In this document: piece by piece, positions 21,012-32,990 of the stretch
Numbering within the stretch: the first letter of the stretch is position 1
Layout of the letters: each line of letters opens with the position of its first letter
Assembly (NCBI GenBank): GCA_028023455.1
Contig: JAQFVV010000565.1
Coordinates: 312,001 to 376,000 of the forward strand
Length of the DNA: 64,000 bases
Reading direction: 5' to 3'
DNA from: Epiperipatus broadwayi
Lineage: Eukaryota; Onychophora; Udeonychophora; Euonychophora; Peripatidae
Notes under the pieces: model-generated
Told to the model about the DNA's origin: nothing
The model's database searches: none
What the model saw: the letters and a program-made list of their open reading frames with translations, nothing else
Position numbers and translations under genes: made by a program

Positions 21012-21118
21012 CCTTGTTAGCCAAGAGGTTATCGCAGCCACCTTGCAAGCAAGTAGTTGGTTGCAGACGGTTGTAGGCTCGCCTCCCGGCTGATGCTATG
21101 ACATATGAAAAAAAAAAA
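21012..21118 (+). repeat. tRNA-derived SINE, family S2
   Basis: A ~107-bp unit with an A-box-like GTTAGCCAAGAGGTTATCG, a B-box-like GGTTGTAGGCTCGCCTCC and a terminal A10 tract. Copies occur on - at 26017-26125, 34879-34985 and, decayed, 36945-37035. The copy at 34879 has a clean target duplication, which establishes the ends. Confidence 0.8.
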
Positions 21119-22112
21119 CTTCAAATTTTGTCAGAAAAATAAGTCACATTAAAACCTGGAACTGTATGGATAAGTGGTCATATTATTCTTAAAGGTTTTC
21201 TTACAAAGAGAGAATGAATATTAACATTTATAATGATAGTTCAAGAAAGACTGTTTTTATCTCTATTATATATATAAACAATGAAAAAAATTAAGGAAAA
21301 GCACTGGATAGAGATTATAATGCACAATCTTCTATTATCTGCCAAGTATTAGACTTTGCAGTAAGTGACACTATAATGGGGGAAAATGTTAGTTTTAACA
21401 GCTTGTGAATATAAAAAAATAAAGAAAAGATGATTACGTAATGTGTTAATATATTATCATGTTAACTACACATACTTATTACTTTTTAAAATTTTAGTCT
21501 TATTACAACCATAGTAGTAGAACGTTCAATTCTAAAAAAAAAATAATTAATATATTAATAAAAAAAATCAATATCCTTTTCAAAAAAAATCTTTACTAGA
21601 AAATATTAATATCTTTCATCAAATAGATATAGGCTTCATTCTGAGAAAGAAATCTCTCAAAAACAGATGGGAAGATATTTTCTATTAAACGGGAGTTTTA
21701 TCAGTATTACTCAAGTCAAAATATTAGAATAGAAAAAAAAAGTTTTCTACTAGATTATATACTTCTACAAACTAAGTGTTCAATACTTGTTTAGGTTCTC
21801 ATAAATTTAAAGTATATTTTTATTTTAAAAATTGATTAACTGTAATTCTCTGCCAAACATATACAATTTTCCTTTAATAACTTTCTTTTTTCAAAATATG
21901 AAGTTATTAATTTCATCAATACTGAAGAAATAATTTGAAAATGCTATTTTGAAAATTTCTTTTTAATAAATTCTATAAAGTTATGAATAAAAGATTAACT
22001 TAAAATTCAACAATAAAATTATATATATATATATAATTCTGTTATTGTTTTATCACAAGAGAAGTTCTGGTAGTATTGTTCTCAGAAAATTAGCATTGTA
22101 TATAATGAATCA
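21119..22112. other. AT-rich spacer, nothing recognised
   Basis: Only short A runs and a small TA run near 22020 are seen. Confidence 0.4.
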
Positions 22113-22118
22113 AAGAAA

Positions 22119-22158
22119 GGGTGTGTGTATGTGTGTGCGTATGTGTGTGTGGGGGGGT
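22119..22158. repeat. (GT)n microsatellite with terminal G run
   Basis: GTGTGTATGTGTGTGCGTATGTGTGTG followed by seven to eight G. Confidence 0.85.
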
Positions 22159-22394
22159 TTGCAAAATCCTGTCAATTAAAGTTTGAAGAATTGCTATCTT
22201 AATATAAATCGAGCACTGATTTTAAGAATAATTTTCGTTTGCAAACGTGTATTTTTAACAAATAATGATAAATTTGATCAAATAAAAAGTTGTATACCAA
22301 GCAGCCACCAGGGGACGCCAAAGAACTATAAACTATTGAAGAATTAACAAAACTTGGATTGATTATTAAGAATAAATTAACATTATTTAAGCAT

Positions 22395-22530
22395 GTGACA
22401 GTATGTTGGACTATTTCCATCATTTATCATTAAATATTTAATGTCTAGAAAATTTTAAACTTTATTTAAACTTTTCAAATTTAAACAATTGTTAGTAGTA
22501 ACATACCAATAGTTAACACAGATTACTAAT
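22395..22530 (-). repeat. SINE family S1, 3' part only
   Basis: On - it reads the S1 tail (a GTTAGTAATAACA-like block, the AAAGTTTAAATAAAGT-like segment, then ATGATGGAAATAGTCCAACA). The tRNA head is missing. Confidence 0.6.
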
Positions 22531-22537
22531 GATTATG

Positions 22538-22745
22538 GAGAACTTCACCAAAAGTGCACTAAGCCTTAGGTTATAAAGAAGCAAGAAATCACTTTATTAT
22601 GCAGATGAACAACATATGCAAATTTGAATATATGGTTAATAATACAATATGGTGAACTTTACCAAAAGTGCACTCAGCTTCAGGTTATAAAGAAGAAAGA
22701 AATCACTTTATTAAGCAACTGAACAAACATATGCAAATTTATATT
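22538..22745 (+). repeat. Two tandem copies of a ~115-bp unit
   Basis: ACCAAAAGTGCACT...GGTTATAAAGAAG...GAAATCACTTTATTA...ACATATGCAAATTT occurs from about 22538 and again from about 22653. Confidence 0.8.
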
Positions 22746-23679
22746 ACTATAATATATAAATCAATGGCTTTAAAGCTTCAGCTATCTATGATTTTTAATT
22801 TAAAGCAAAAACATGGTATAGTGGGGCTGTGAATTCCACCATATCTAAATAAATGATTCAATTATATCCTATCCAGAGAAAAAAAGTAAACAAACAAATT
22901 AAGATATAAAAAACAAACAAAAATATCATTAAAATTCACAAATTTTATATTTGGCAGTAATTTTTCTATCTTTATGTGCCTTACACAGTTATATATATTA
23001 ATAAACTTTCTTCCATTATTGTTGAAAATATATACGTTTTATTCTTCCTTTATTATTCTTTCTGAATTTGATGTGCTATATTTTGAGTAATGAAATATTT
23101 TCTAATTGTAATGCTAAACGTTTTACAAAATTTTAGAACATACTAAATGTGATTTGGACTTAAAATGATCAAAATAATTGAAGAGATGCTAATTGCTTGA
23201 TAACAGAAATCAATCTCCAATTTTGTTTTTTATAAAAAAAATATATTGAGAAAAAAATTGCTTGGAGCACATTTAATAAAAATGAAAGCCAAACATTTTA
23301 CTAGTTATTTTATTTTCAAAATAAAAATACATTAAATTTACTTTCCTGCTCTTATTGCTTCAATGAGTGTATGAGTGAGCATGCAGTAAAATATATATCA
23401 ATATTTCTTCTCAATATTTGTTTATACTATAATCTTGATTAATATATATATATATACTATATACATAAATCAGCACCAGTGTGTTGAAAAGTGATATAGA
23501 CCTGCAGTTCAATTAATAATACTATTCTAATCTAATCAATGTTTATCAACAAAATGGGATCTATTATACACTATATACATTGAATGCGAGGAAGCTTGGA
23601 ATAAAATCGTGTACTTCATAACTCTGCTGTAGTTAATTAATGACTTCTAAAACTTATAACTGGTGAAATATATAAACAT
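22746..23679. other. AT-rich spacer, nothing recognised
   Basis: No supported feature; a short TA run lies near 23444. Confidence 0.4.
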
Positions 23680-23870
23680 GGCAAAACACTCCATACAGTA
23701 GTGCCACCCTGTGCCAACTAGAGTAATCAATGGATGCCAGAAGTCTTGTGCATAAAACCCTATCTAATGCCTACTCATCCAATATCCCCAGACTAGTTTC
23801 TGGCTTGTGGCCTTTGTCAGTGAGGAGTTTTGAATCTGAGAGCACTGCACCTAGATGATGTGGGAAAATA
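23680..23870 (+). repeat. Repeat family R1 (CTCCATACAGTAGTGCCAC), partial
   Basis: Starts GGCAAAACACTCCATACAGT and continues through GTAATCAATGGATGCCAGAA, CCCAGACTAGTTTCTGGCTT and GAGAGCACTGCACCTAGAT. The same series of blocks recurs about ten times in this window in both orientations. This copy lacks the right-hand inverted arm. Confidence 0.75.
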
Positions 23871-24235
23871 TATCAGATTGATTTTAAAATCCTTGGAGTT
23901 GGATTTTGCAGAACATTTTATTTCACCTAAATGAAGGTCAACACTGCCATCTGTTATTGGTCATTGATAAAATGAATGCAAACACCATAAAAATTATTGC
24001 AGTAAGTGATTATTAATTCATGACTACAGTATTTATACATTAATTCTCAAAATATAAAATTTAAACTAATTAAATTATTATCAAAATTTATTTAAAAAAA
24101 AAAACAAAAACACAAGTTTTCAGGTAAAGAAATTAGAAATCAATAATAATCATTTATTATGAAGCTTTCATCAATAACTTCTCAGTTTTAAAAATAAATG
24201 TCAGACTTTTATTTATTTATTGTTTTCTACATATA

Positions 24236-24705
24236 TCATATTATAAATACAGATGGAATTATAATGGCTGAAATTAATTACAGAATTAAACCTGGATTAT
24301 GGATTTAAAAAAGTATTTCTTGTGTGTAAAAAAGGTTTTTAATAAATATGTTTTACTAGTTCTTATTTATGGGTCTGTGATCTGCACATGTAGAGATTAT
24401 GTTGGTATTAATAAGAAAACAAAGTGAAATACTTGGGTAAGAGAACAAATAGTTATCATTGAAAACGGATACTAAAATTAACCTGTGCTGGATATTTTGT
24501 TGGAAGATGAAAATAGATAGTTATGTAAAGTTTTTAACTGAATCAAAAACCAAGAAAAAAAAATCCCACATATGAAAAGAATGAATGAAATAAGAAAATG
24601 TATTGGCAATAATATAAACAATGTGAATAGATATTCGTCAAACTGATTGAAACTTGGAGAGATCTTAATTCAACAGTAAATTCATAATGGTTAAAAATGA
24701 GATAC
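24236..24705 (+). pseudogene. Decayed RTE-like LINE fragment, C-terminal region
   Basis: Matches the LINE at 1-2860 from about position 2290 to its end: AATACAGATGGAA...AAATTAATTACAGAATTAAA, then AAAGGTTTTTAATAAATATG, GGGTAAGAGAACAAATAG, AATGAATGAAATAAGAAAAT and ACTTGGAGAGATCTTAATTC. Several deletions and stops show it is old. The end coincides with the family 3' end. Confidence 0.8.
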
Positions 24706-26016
24706 TTGGTGTAAAATATGTGTGTTATATAGTGATAATATTCATCATTTCATTGAAGATACATTTAGATATCTATATAATAATATTTTTAAAAATCATT
24801 TTACATTGAAATATACTATAACAGAAATACAATAGGTTTATTTATTATATTCCAAGTCTACAATATTGAAAGAGCTATTTATAATGGATTTATAGTCACT
24901 TAAAAAGATTGAAAATTATAATAAATTCTCTTAAAAATGAATATGCATGCAAATTTTATTACAATAAATTTAAATACGATTTTTAATAGCATTGAAAATG
25001 GAAATTAATGAAGTCCGATATATTGTTCTTTTCTGTAAATTATAATAAAAAATCATCTACAACAACATATAAATATATATCTGTTAATAATAATTATACA
25101 TAAAAAGTCTTTTACAGCACATAGTTGTGTGCCCTTTTCATGGTTCACACTTAAAACCAACTGACAATTTTTTATATTTACAAAAAAAAAAAAAAACAAC
25201 AACTAATAAATATTTTATGAAGATTATATTTTTGCTTCTTAGTTTGAACACTGGTAGAAAATAGTTCAATAGTTTAATTTTAATTCATAAAATTTTTATT
25301 CATGCTTCTTTGATTAAGTTAATTTGCATAAATTATTGATCTTTTATATATAGATTTTTTTTATTTTAAAAATTCATTTTATTACAACTTTTAAAAGTTA
25401 TGTAAATAGTTTTTGACTAACCAACTGTGCAAATTAATTCAAATTATGTATATATTATTAAGATTTTTTAATTAAACTTTTTTTTAATAACTAAAGTTAT
25501 TTTAAAATAAAAATAATAAATAAAAAAATATTTATATTTATTTAATTCATTTGAAAACACTAATTGATTAAAATATCAATTACACTCATATCTTTTTAGA
25601 TTGAATAACTATGTATATATATATGACAATCATTTAAAAAATAAATATCGATTTTGAAGCTATTTGAAAATATTTTTATCTCTTTTTTTTTTAAAAAAAA
25701 AGTACAAAATTTAAGGTGATAAATTTTAATAACTTATAATTTAAAACAAAGTCTAAAACATTATAAAAATAACAAATTCTCTTGTAAGAAATTTTATTAC
25801 CGAAAGTGCGAGACTGAAATCGATTCGAGCGCCTCACATCTCAAAATCTGGTACATTGCCAATGCAATGAACCTTGTAAGGCAATATTTATTGTGACCCT
25901 AAGCATTTATATATATTTTTCTATTAAATATATCATTTATTTATGTGTTTAATTTATTAATTTTTTAAATAATATTGCTCTCTATATATCATTCACAACT
26001 ATTTGCTATAAATACA
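24706..26016. other. Very AT-rich spacer
   Basis: No coding or repeat signal, except a GC-richer patch with several CpGs at about 25800-25850 (AAATCGATTCGAGCGCC) that I could not assign. Confidence 0.4.
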
Positions 26017-26125
26017 TTAATATTTTTTCCATATGTCATAACATCGGCCGGGAGGCGAACCCACAACTGTCTGCAATCAACTACTTGCTTGCAAGGCTGC
26101 TGCGATGACCTCTTGGCTAACAATG
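26017..26125 (-). repeat. tRNA-derived SINE, family S2
   Basis: Reverse orientation: the T run of the tail at the left, then the B-box region (GGGAGGCGAACCCACAAC) and the A-box region (CGATGACCTCTTGGCTAAC). About the same length as the other S2 copies. Confidence 0.8.
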
Positions 26126-26329
26126 CTTGACTTATATTTACCAATAAAGTGAAATAAAAATTGCAAAGTACATATCAGGTAATGTCATAATAAAACTTAT
26201 CGTTAGATCGTTATGTAAAATAATGTTTTTACAGAAAATAGGTATATAAGTAAATGTGAAAGGCATTGCCTATTTTTCATTTTTGTTAAATATTTATTTG
26301 AATCAATTTATTTTATTTTATTGAGTATT

Positions 26330-26937
26330 AAACTAAAGATCATCTTTTCAAGCTAATTCACATGTGCTTTATGAATCTTAATAATAAATGAATACTTTCA
26401 CTTCCAACACAAGATAAAGTCTTTATGAAAGAATAGAATGAATCCACCTATTCTTTCAAGCCAAACGCTTAAGTATTGGCAAATCTTAAGCACTGGAAAT
26501 GAAAGCGTGAAGATAAACCAATCACTTTAAATTACTTTTTACTATGTCTGAATTACAATTCATAACACATCGTGCTATATAAAATAAATGTCTCATTTAC
26601 ATATATTTAGTTTCATTTAAAAATGACGTATCATAAATTCTAAAAAATTTCACCGGTGTCATTCATTCAGACATAGTAAAAAGTAATTTAAAGTGATTGG
26701 TTTATCTTCACGCTTTCATTTCCAGTGCTTAAGATTTGCCCATACTTAAGCATTTGGTTTGAAAGAATAGGTGGATTCATTGTATTCTTTCATAAAGACT
26801 TTATCTTAGATTGGATGTGAAAGTATTCATTTGTTATTAAAATTCATAAAGCGCATGTGAATTAGCTTGAAAAGCTGATCTTTAATTTATTACAATTCTT
26901 AAACATCGCGCTATATAAAATAAATGACTCATTTATT
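26330..26937. repeat. Foldback element FB1, arms of about 220 bp
   Basis: The left arm (about 26330-26552) and right arm (about 26666-26888) are near-perfect reverse complements around a ~113-bp spacer. Within each arm the short inverted pair GAAAGAATA...TATTCTTTC can form its own stem. A ~45-bp direct repeat (CTATATAAAATAAATG) follows both arms, at about 26573 and 26908. A related element lies at 49813-50160. Confidence 0.85.
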
Positions 26938-27614
26938 GAATATTGTTTTTATAGAACAAAATTAGTACTTACATAAATAAACAACATCAAACCATTATGC
27001 AATACATTATTATTCCACCCTTCCAAAAATAGCTGATAGTTTTGACTATTCAACAATCTTCTTTAAAATTGTATTATATATATATATTTTAACTATAAGT
27101 GCAGATAGGTAATTGGTTATATGTAAATCACATTATCCCAGGCAATATTTAAAATTAACCAATAGAATATCAGCAGTCTGTTGTCAAGGAACACTCAGAT
27201 AATAAATGGAAATCTACTTATTAAGGTGTAAGATTTTAAATAGACTTCTACACAGTTTTAATCTAAATCTGCTCCAATCAATTGCTGTCAGTCAAGATCT
27301 AGTTAAGATTTTAAACACTAAGAATAAGTGGATTTTTATTTACTATCTATTGCTTTAACAACATTACCGTTATTCTATTAGTTAATTTTAAGCACGAACT
27401 GTAATAATATATATATATGTGTGTTTATATATAAGTCAGCTATTATATTTATCTCTTGGAATATTTCCATCAGTTAATATTAATTGATAAATGATTTTTA
27501 AAAAATTATATTTTCAAATATATTCAACTGTTAGTAAAAGTACACAGGTTCATTTTGAATAGCATTCTTCTTCTTTCTGCATTTCTCAACTAACTAGAGA
27601 TAATATTAGCAGGA
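26938..27614. other. AT-rich spacer, nothing recognised
   Basis: Small TA runs near 27075 and 27410 only. Confidence 0.4.
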
Positions 27615-27960
27615 GAATTGAAACTGGGACTTTTAGATTCATGAATATTGAGTTTAAAGTGATGTATGAGACAACGAATCTATTAGTTGTAGTACCATTT
27701 AATTTGATTGCCACAGTATTAGTGTCAGCAGTCAGGTCAACAACACCTGAGAAAGAGAAAGGAATAATGCTGCCTGATATGTTATGTTATATACCAATCT
27801 ATATGCTTTTACTAACAGATGAATGTATTTGAAAAATTTAAATTAAGTTTGATATTGTTAAAAATATATTTAACAATTAATATTAGATGATGATATAATC
27901 CAATATATGATTACAACAAAAATACCATCATTGCAAAGTTGCATTAGGCATATCTTATTG
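27615..27960 (+). repeat. SINE family S1, partial
   Basis: Shares with 3249-3640 the blocks TTAGATTCATGAATATTGAG, TCAACAACACCTGAGAAAGA, TAGATGATGATATAATCCAA and ACCATCATTGCAAA. The A box is lost. The 63-codon frame at 27641-27832 is a by-product of this repeat. Confidence 0.65.
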
Positions 27961-28739
27961 TGTACTTTATAATTCTGAAGAAGACTATTAAATAGCTGAA
28001 ACTGTCATTTATTTTTAGAAGTGTTCAATAGTAAATATTGCATTTGCATAAAAGAGTGCATCAGTTACACAATAATTTAAAAATACGTTAAGATATTAAG
28101 AAAGTGGTAGTTTAATTATGTTTGATAAATGATTAGACTGACGGCTGGACAGAAAATTTTATGGTAGATTACTAAGGATGTTAATTGGTCCAATGATGAA
28201 AATGATAATAATGGTGTTAGCATAATAATTGTATTATTTAAATGATATTCTAGCAAAAATGAGATATTTTAGGAACAGTTACAGTTGGAATTAATAGATG
28301 CTCCTAAAATATTTTGCATAGACTTTGCTTTATATAAAATAGAATGTAAAAATGTTAATAACTTTCAAGCTGCAGATTTAAAAAAATCTGGAAAAAATAT
28401 ATTGGAAAAACAGCATTTGCAATATGCAGAAACAAAATTATATTAGAGAATATTATGAAAAATATATTGGAAAGATTTATAAAAGATAAGACAGAAGAAA
28501 ATAGGAAATTTATTATTTATTTAGTGCATGCATAGAGATAACTATTAGCAAGATTTTTAATATCTTCACATACACATAATAATATGCTGCTATATTTTTG
28601 TGCCATTTATATTGCAGTATATCATATAAATCATAGTAATAATCAGAGATCCATAGGTGAGGTCATAAGATAACCTCCTCAAATACCAAATCAAAAGACC
28701 TAAAATAAAATATATTTTATATATCTTTAATAATTTATT

Positions 28740-29250
28740 ATATATATTTGAAGAGGATTTGAACCCAGCATTTTAAGATTCCTTCAGCAATTCTCTCACC
28801 TTATATAACCAATAAACATGATCATAGACATGGGAAAAGATAAATGACCCCCAATACATGTATTTCATGCTGAATCAGCACTCATCATTTGGTCCAGATC
28901 ATAATCTCTTACACACATATATAATCAGTATTCACTTTATATTATAATAGAAAATCTTTAAACATTAATGAACAGACTTCAACAGTCACTATCCAACTGT
29001 TCAACCATCCATACCATTGAAAATCTGATGATGGAATGCTCAAACCCTTATTGATGCCAATATTGTTGGCATACCCATGTTGACCTTAAGTCATTCTTAC
29101 CTCTCACATATATGACCTTAATATGTCTATTTAAATATACAAAGGGGCTGACCCCAGGCTGGAATTCACAATAAATCAATAATTTGAATACAGACTTTTA
29201 AGCTGAAGAAAGTTTAAAAGTCTGTGTTCAAATCCCCCTTAATTACATCT
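28740..29250 (-). repeat. Composite repeat R2, one-armed copy
   Basis: The left edge (GAGGATTTGAACCCAGC) is the reverse complement of a tRNA-like B box. The interior (CTGAATCAGCACTCATCATT, AAAATCTGATGATGGAATGC) matches, in inverted orientation, the middle of the foldback at 46900-47400. A second B-box-like TGTTCAAATCCCCC is at about 29223-29236, facing the other way. Confidence 0.55.
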
Positions 29251-29325
29251 TAAAGTTCAGTATTTACAATATAAATATCACATGATCACCATCTCTTATA
29301 CTAGCACATAATTGTTGTAAACTTA

Positions 29326-29520
29326 GGCAAAACTCTCCATACAGTAGTGCCACCCTGTGCCAATCAGAGTAATCAATGCCAGAAGTAATGGATGCCAGAA
29401 GGCTTGTGCATAAAATCCCTATCTAGGGCCTACTCATCCAATATCCCCAGACTAGTTTCTGGTATCCATTGATTACTCTGGTTGGCACAGGGTGGCACTA
29501 CTGTATGGAGAGTTTTGCCT
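29326..29520. repeat. Repeat family R1, short foldback form with ~55-bp arms
   Basis: GGCAAAACTCTCCATACAGT at the left is mirrored by ACTGTATGGAGAGTTTTGCC at the right. The arms continue through GGCACAGGGTGGCAC and GATTACTCTG with only a few mismatches. The frame at 29469-29666 (+) starts inside the right arm and is not a gene. Confidence 0.85.
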
Positions 29521-29989
29521 TTATTTACAATATACTAGAATTAATTTATATATATTTAATAAATATTTATTTTTATGTAGTATATATTTTTTCTTATTAT
29601 ATTCATTATTTTATTGAATGGGCGATTTTAAATAAGCTTTTTCAATGTGGAGTTTTCATAATTTAAACTCGGGCTCCAGAATAGAGATGATATGACACAC
29701 TGAGACTTCTCTTTATATGGAGTCAGAAATCTCTCAGCAATTATGCCCAGAGAAACCTGTTAGCCACTTTACCTTCCTTTTCCATTCCCCACACTAAGTT
29801 TTGCCATATCCTGCTCCATCCCATTTTCACAACATAACCTTTGTCAACTCCATGGCCTTCATATCTAAATCCCCCTTATCTTTTCCCTCTTATCTTTTCC
29901 CAAACCTAGCATAAAAACCAATAACCCACATTCTGTATAATCACTTTGTTTATATTTTTTCTTCCATAACTTCATTATTTGTACCCTTT

Positions 29990-30780
29990 CTGCTTTCAGG
30001 TATTTACATTAAATTAACAGATGCTTAATATTTTCTATGCCTTCCTTACATAACTTGCAGACTAAATCATCCACATTTTTCCATTTATGTATATATTCCC
30101 TTGTTGATAAAGACCCCATTCGAGCCTTAAACAATAGACTACTTTCCTTGTTATTATTATAAATTAACTCACCCCCAAATATTCCATTTACATCTATATA
30201 TATATATTTAAACTCTTTTTACTATCCATACTAGTTATTCATCTCTCCAACTCCCTATTCTTTACTAATGCATCTATTCTTCTATCCCATTCCTTACCAC
30301 TATAAGACTCAACAATCCTCCTAACACAATCAACCCATCTTTTGTACAAGTATACTGATATAAATTCTTTATCCAAATCTTCTGCATATCACATTATCTT
30401 TCTCACCCATCTTGTTGCCTACCCTTTACTCATAACCCAATTAAATACTATTGTGGCTATTCTTTTATTATCCATAAACTACAATCTACCAAATATTTTC
30501 ATTTTGCTTTTTGCATCTCTCATATAAAAACTTGGCTGACCCATTTCTCGTTGAATTGCCTCCTTTGCTATCCACACATTTGCTTCTAATGCATATCTTC
30601 CTATTTCCCTTTGTACTTTTTCTGAGTAATCTAATACTCTTTTACTAACACATAACACATCTTTGCCATATGTTAACCTGCTACTGCCATAACCCTTCCA
30701 TACAATTCAGCTACATATCGGTCAGACCCTGTACAACGCCATCTTTTAAAAACTTTGCTCCATAGATCTTAAAATATGAA
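29990..30780 (-). pseudogene. Decayed LINE 3' region (post-RT domain with zinc knuckle)
   Basis: Read on -, conceptual fragments include EANVWIAKEAIQREMGQPSF and MRDAKSKMKIFGRL near 30490-30600, then STREYIHKWKNVDDLVCKLC and EGIENIKHLL near 30020-30120, giving a C-x2-C...H...C pattern. Such C-terminal arrangements are known from LINE polyproteins distinct from the RTE copy at 1-2860. Many stops and shifts are present and no catalytic RT motif remains. Exact clade is unknown. Confidence 0.6.
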
Positions 30781-31439
30781 TATTTAATATACAATCTATT
30801 TATTTTAACAAAATTTAAGTATTACAAATTTTCCTATTGCACAGTTTAAAATACAAAAAAAAAATATCCTTAAAAATTTAATTAGGTTAATGATTAACAA
30901 ATTTAATGATTGTCATATTTTCATAAAAATATTCCTTAAAATATTATAGCTTAGAATACAACCAAACTTTGAATCATTATTAACAAATTTAGCAATAAAT
31001 ATTTATCAAAAATGAGCGTCGTGACTGTTTTGAATTTAACCCACTTTCTAGAAGTACAAAAGTTTAACATTTTCTGTCATTTGAAAATAAGAAATGAACT
31101 GTACTTAAACAGAAATATTAAATTAATTGCATTTAAAGTCTTCCTACAGAAAATGGCAGAGAAAATCCGTTTAGAATATAAATAAACAGAAATAAACCTT
31201 GAATCAGTCAAAGAAAAGCGAAAACAAAATAAATTTAATGATGTAAATAAGATAACGGTTTAACGTTAAGTAGAGTACGTCATATAAATATAATGAACAA
31301 AACTATTTTCATGAAAGTTATAAGTTGGCCTTATAAAATAAATACTGATTAAATTATTAGATTTACTGACTCATAAAAAAAAGAGTGAATAAACTTAGCC
31401 TATTATCTAGCTTTAATTTTTACACGTATTTAAAAAATT
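30781..31439. other. AT-rich spacer, nothing recognised
   Basis: No coding or repeat signal beyond short A/T runs. Confidence 0.4.
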
Positions 31440-31790
31440 CTAACTTTTTTTCAAATACATTAAACACAACATTTTGACAGGTTTTATCCTCATCTTCTAT
31501 TCAAGTGTTGCCAGTTTTACCAATCTTGGTATTATCATGGAATCCAAACTATGACCTGTAGACTCACGATTACTGAATTTAGTTGCTTTTAACATCATCT
31601 TAAATTCCACACAAACCAAAAGGTCACCAGTTTAATCTCTGTGCTAGCCTTATCTCTGCTGGTGTTAGCTAACTGCATCTGAAGAAAAGAGATTGATTTC
31701 ATTTGAAACTTTGTATTATGCACTGACCTGAATGTTATTACTAATTGTTGAATGTATTTAAAAGAGTTAAACTTTTAATTGAAAAAATGA
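31440..31790. repeat. Inverted dimer of SINE S1, diverged
   Basis: The left part reads the S1 body in reverse (CATTTTGACAGG...TCAAGTGTTGCCAG). The right part reads it forward (GTTAGCTAACTGCATCTGAA through TTATTACTAATTGTTGAATG). The two heads face each other. Confidence 0.6.
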
Positions 31791-31854
31791 TTTAACAATG
31801 ATAGCTAGATAACAGACATGGTCTAAGATATAATTTCAAATAGGATGCCATTAT

Positions 31855-32215
31855 TATAAAGAACTCTGACAAACATTAAATGTACATTGATATTTATGAA
31901 AATAATACTCCATAGTTATGATTATAAAAAGATATAAAAATATGCACTCAAGCATTAAGTGGATATTGATATTTATGATATGACTACTATATATCAGGAC
32001 AACTATCATTATGACCATGACATAAAATATTACATGCATATTGATATTTATGTTACTACTATAAACATCTGGACAATTATGGTTGTAAACAGGATGTAAA
32101 AATATGCACTCAATTATTAAGTGCACATTGATATTTACAATACTACTACTACTAAACATCTGAACAGTTATAACTGTAAGCAAGATATAAAATATAACTC
32201 ATGAATATATGATAT
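31855..32215. repeat. Tandem repeat, about four copies of ~85 bp
   Basis: ATTGATATTTATGA, ACTACTATA.ACATCTGGACA, TGTAAACAGGATGTAAAAAT and ATGCACTCAA.TATTAAGTG recur in order. The 109-residue frame on - (31854-32183) exists only because the unit length keeps one frame open; its repeated VYSS and NIN segments reflect this. Confidence 0.75.
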
Positions 32216-32529
32216 GATACTAAGTAACATGCACTCAAGAATGATGCATTTCTTTACAATGGTAAGTAGAAGGTAATGAGCTGGAAAGACAGTCTAAAAC
32301 CATTGCTGTGCAAGAAAAATGGAAAAGGGAATCTTATTTCATTTAATTGGATAGAATTGTTATGCTTTACATGATTTTCTTTCATAAATGGGAACAAATA
32401 AAAACAATTCAACACTTATAAAATAGTTTGTATAATTTAAATGAAGCTAAATTATCACAAAATAATGACATAAGCTTACAAAGAGTTAATATGTTGTTTT
32501 TATTTGTTGAACCATTTCCAACATTTAAT
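32216..32529. other. Spacer, nothing recognised
   Basis: No reading frame or repeat unit supported. Confidence 0.35.
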
Positions 32530-32990
32530 ATTAAATATTGAATATGGGTAGTATACACACAGCACTTCAAGCGATAGTATTCTCATCTCTTCTTCAGGTG
32601 TTGCTGTCCTGATGTGGAATGATAGTAGAATGGAAATCTAACTTAGATCTTTAGATTTGAACCCCTTTAATTTCTTGAATTTTTTGATAGCACAAAGCTC
32701 AGTTGCTTAGAGTATTTCTTTGATATTAAATATTTAAGGATCTAAAGGTCCAGGTTCGATTCTCATGCTAGTATCATCACAGGTCAGGTCACTACACCTG
32801 AAGAAATGAGGAGAATAATCCCACTCAATATATATATATATACTAATTTATATACCATTGCTAAAAATTGAATTAATTGGAAAGTTTTAATAAAGTTAAA
32901 TTTTTCTGAAAACATTCAATAATTAATATTAGCTGATGGAAATAATCCAATGTATAAACACAACTAAAATGCTATCATCACAAATCTTCC
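32530..32990. repeat. Inverted head-to-head dimer of SINE S1
   Basis: The left half is reversed (CACAGCACTTCAAGCGATAG, CTCATCTCTTCTTCAGGTGT, then the reversed B-box area). The right half is forward, with an A box GCTCAGTTGCTTAGAG at 32698-32713, a B box GGTTCGATTCT at 32753-32763, CACTACACCTGAAGAAATGA and the tail AGCTGATGGAAATAATCCAA. The best-preserved B box of the family is here. Confidence 0.8.

Noticed and set aside
21012-21118. Possible functional tRNA gene
   Set aside because: A and B boxes are present but the unit has a poly(A) end and dispersed copies, and no clean cloverleaf could be drawn, so it is a SINE.
31854-32183. A 109-residue frame on - with internal repeats
   Set aside because: Produced by a ~85-bp tandem array; no start context, domain or homology recognised.
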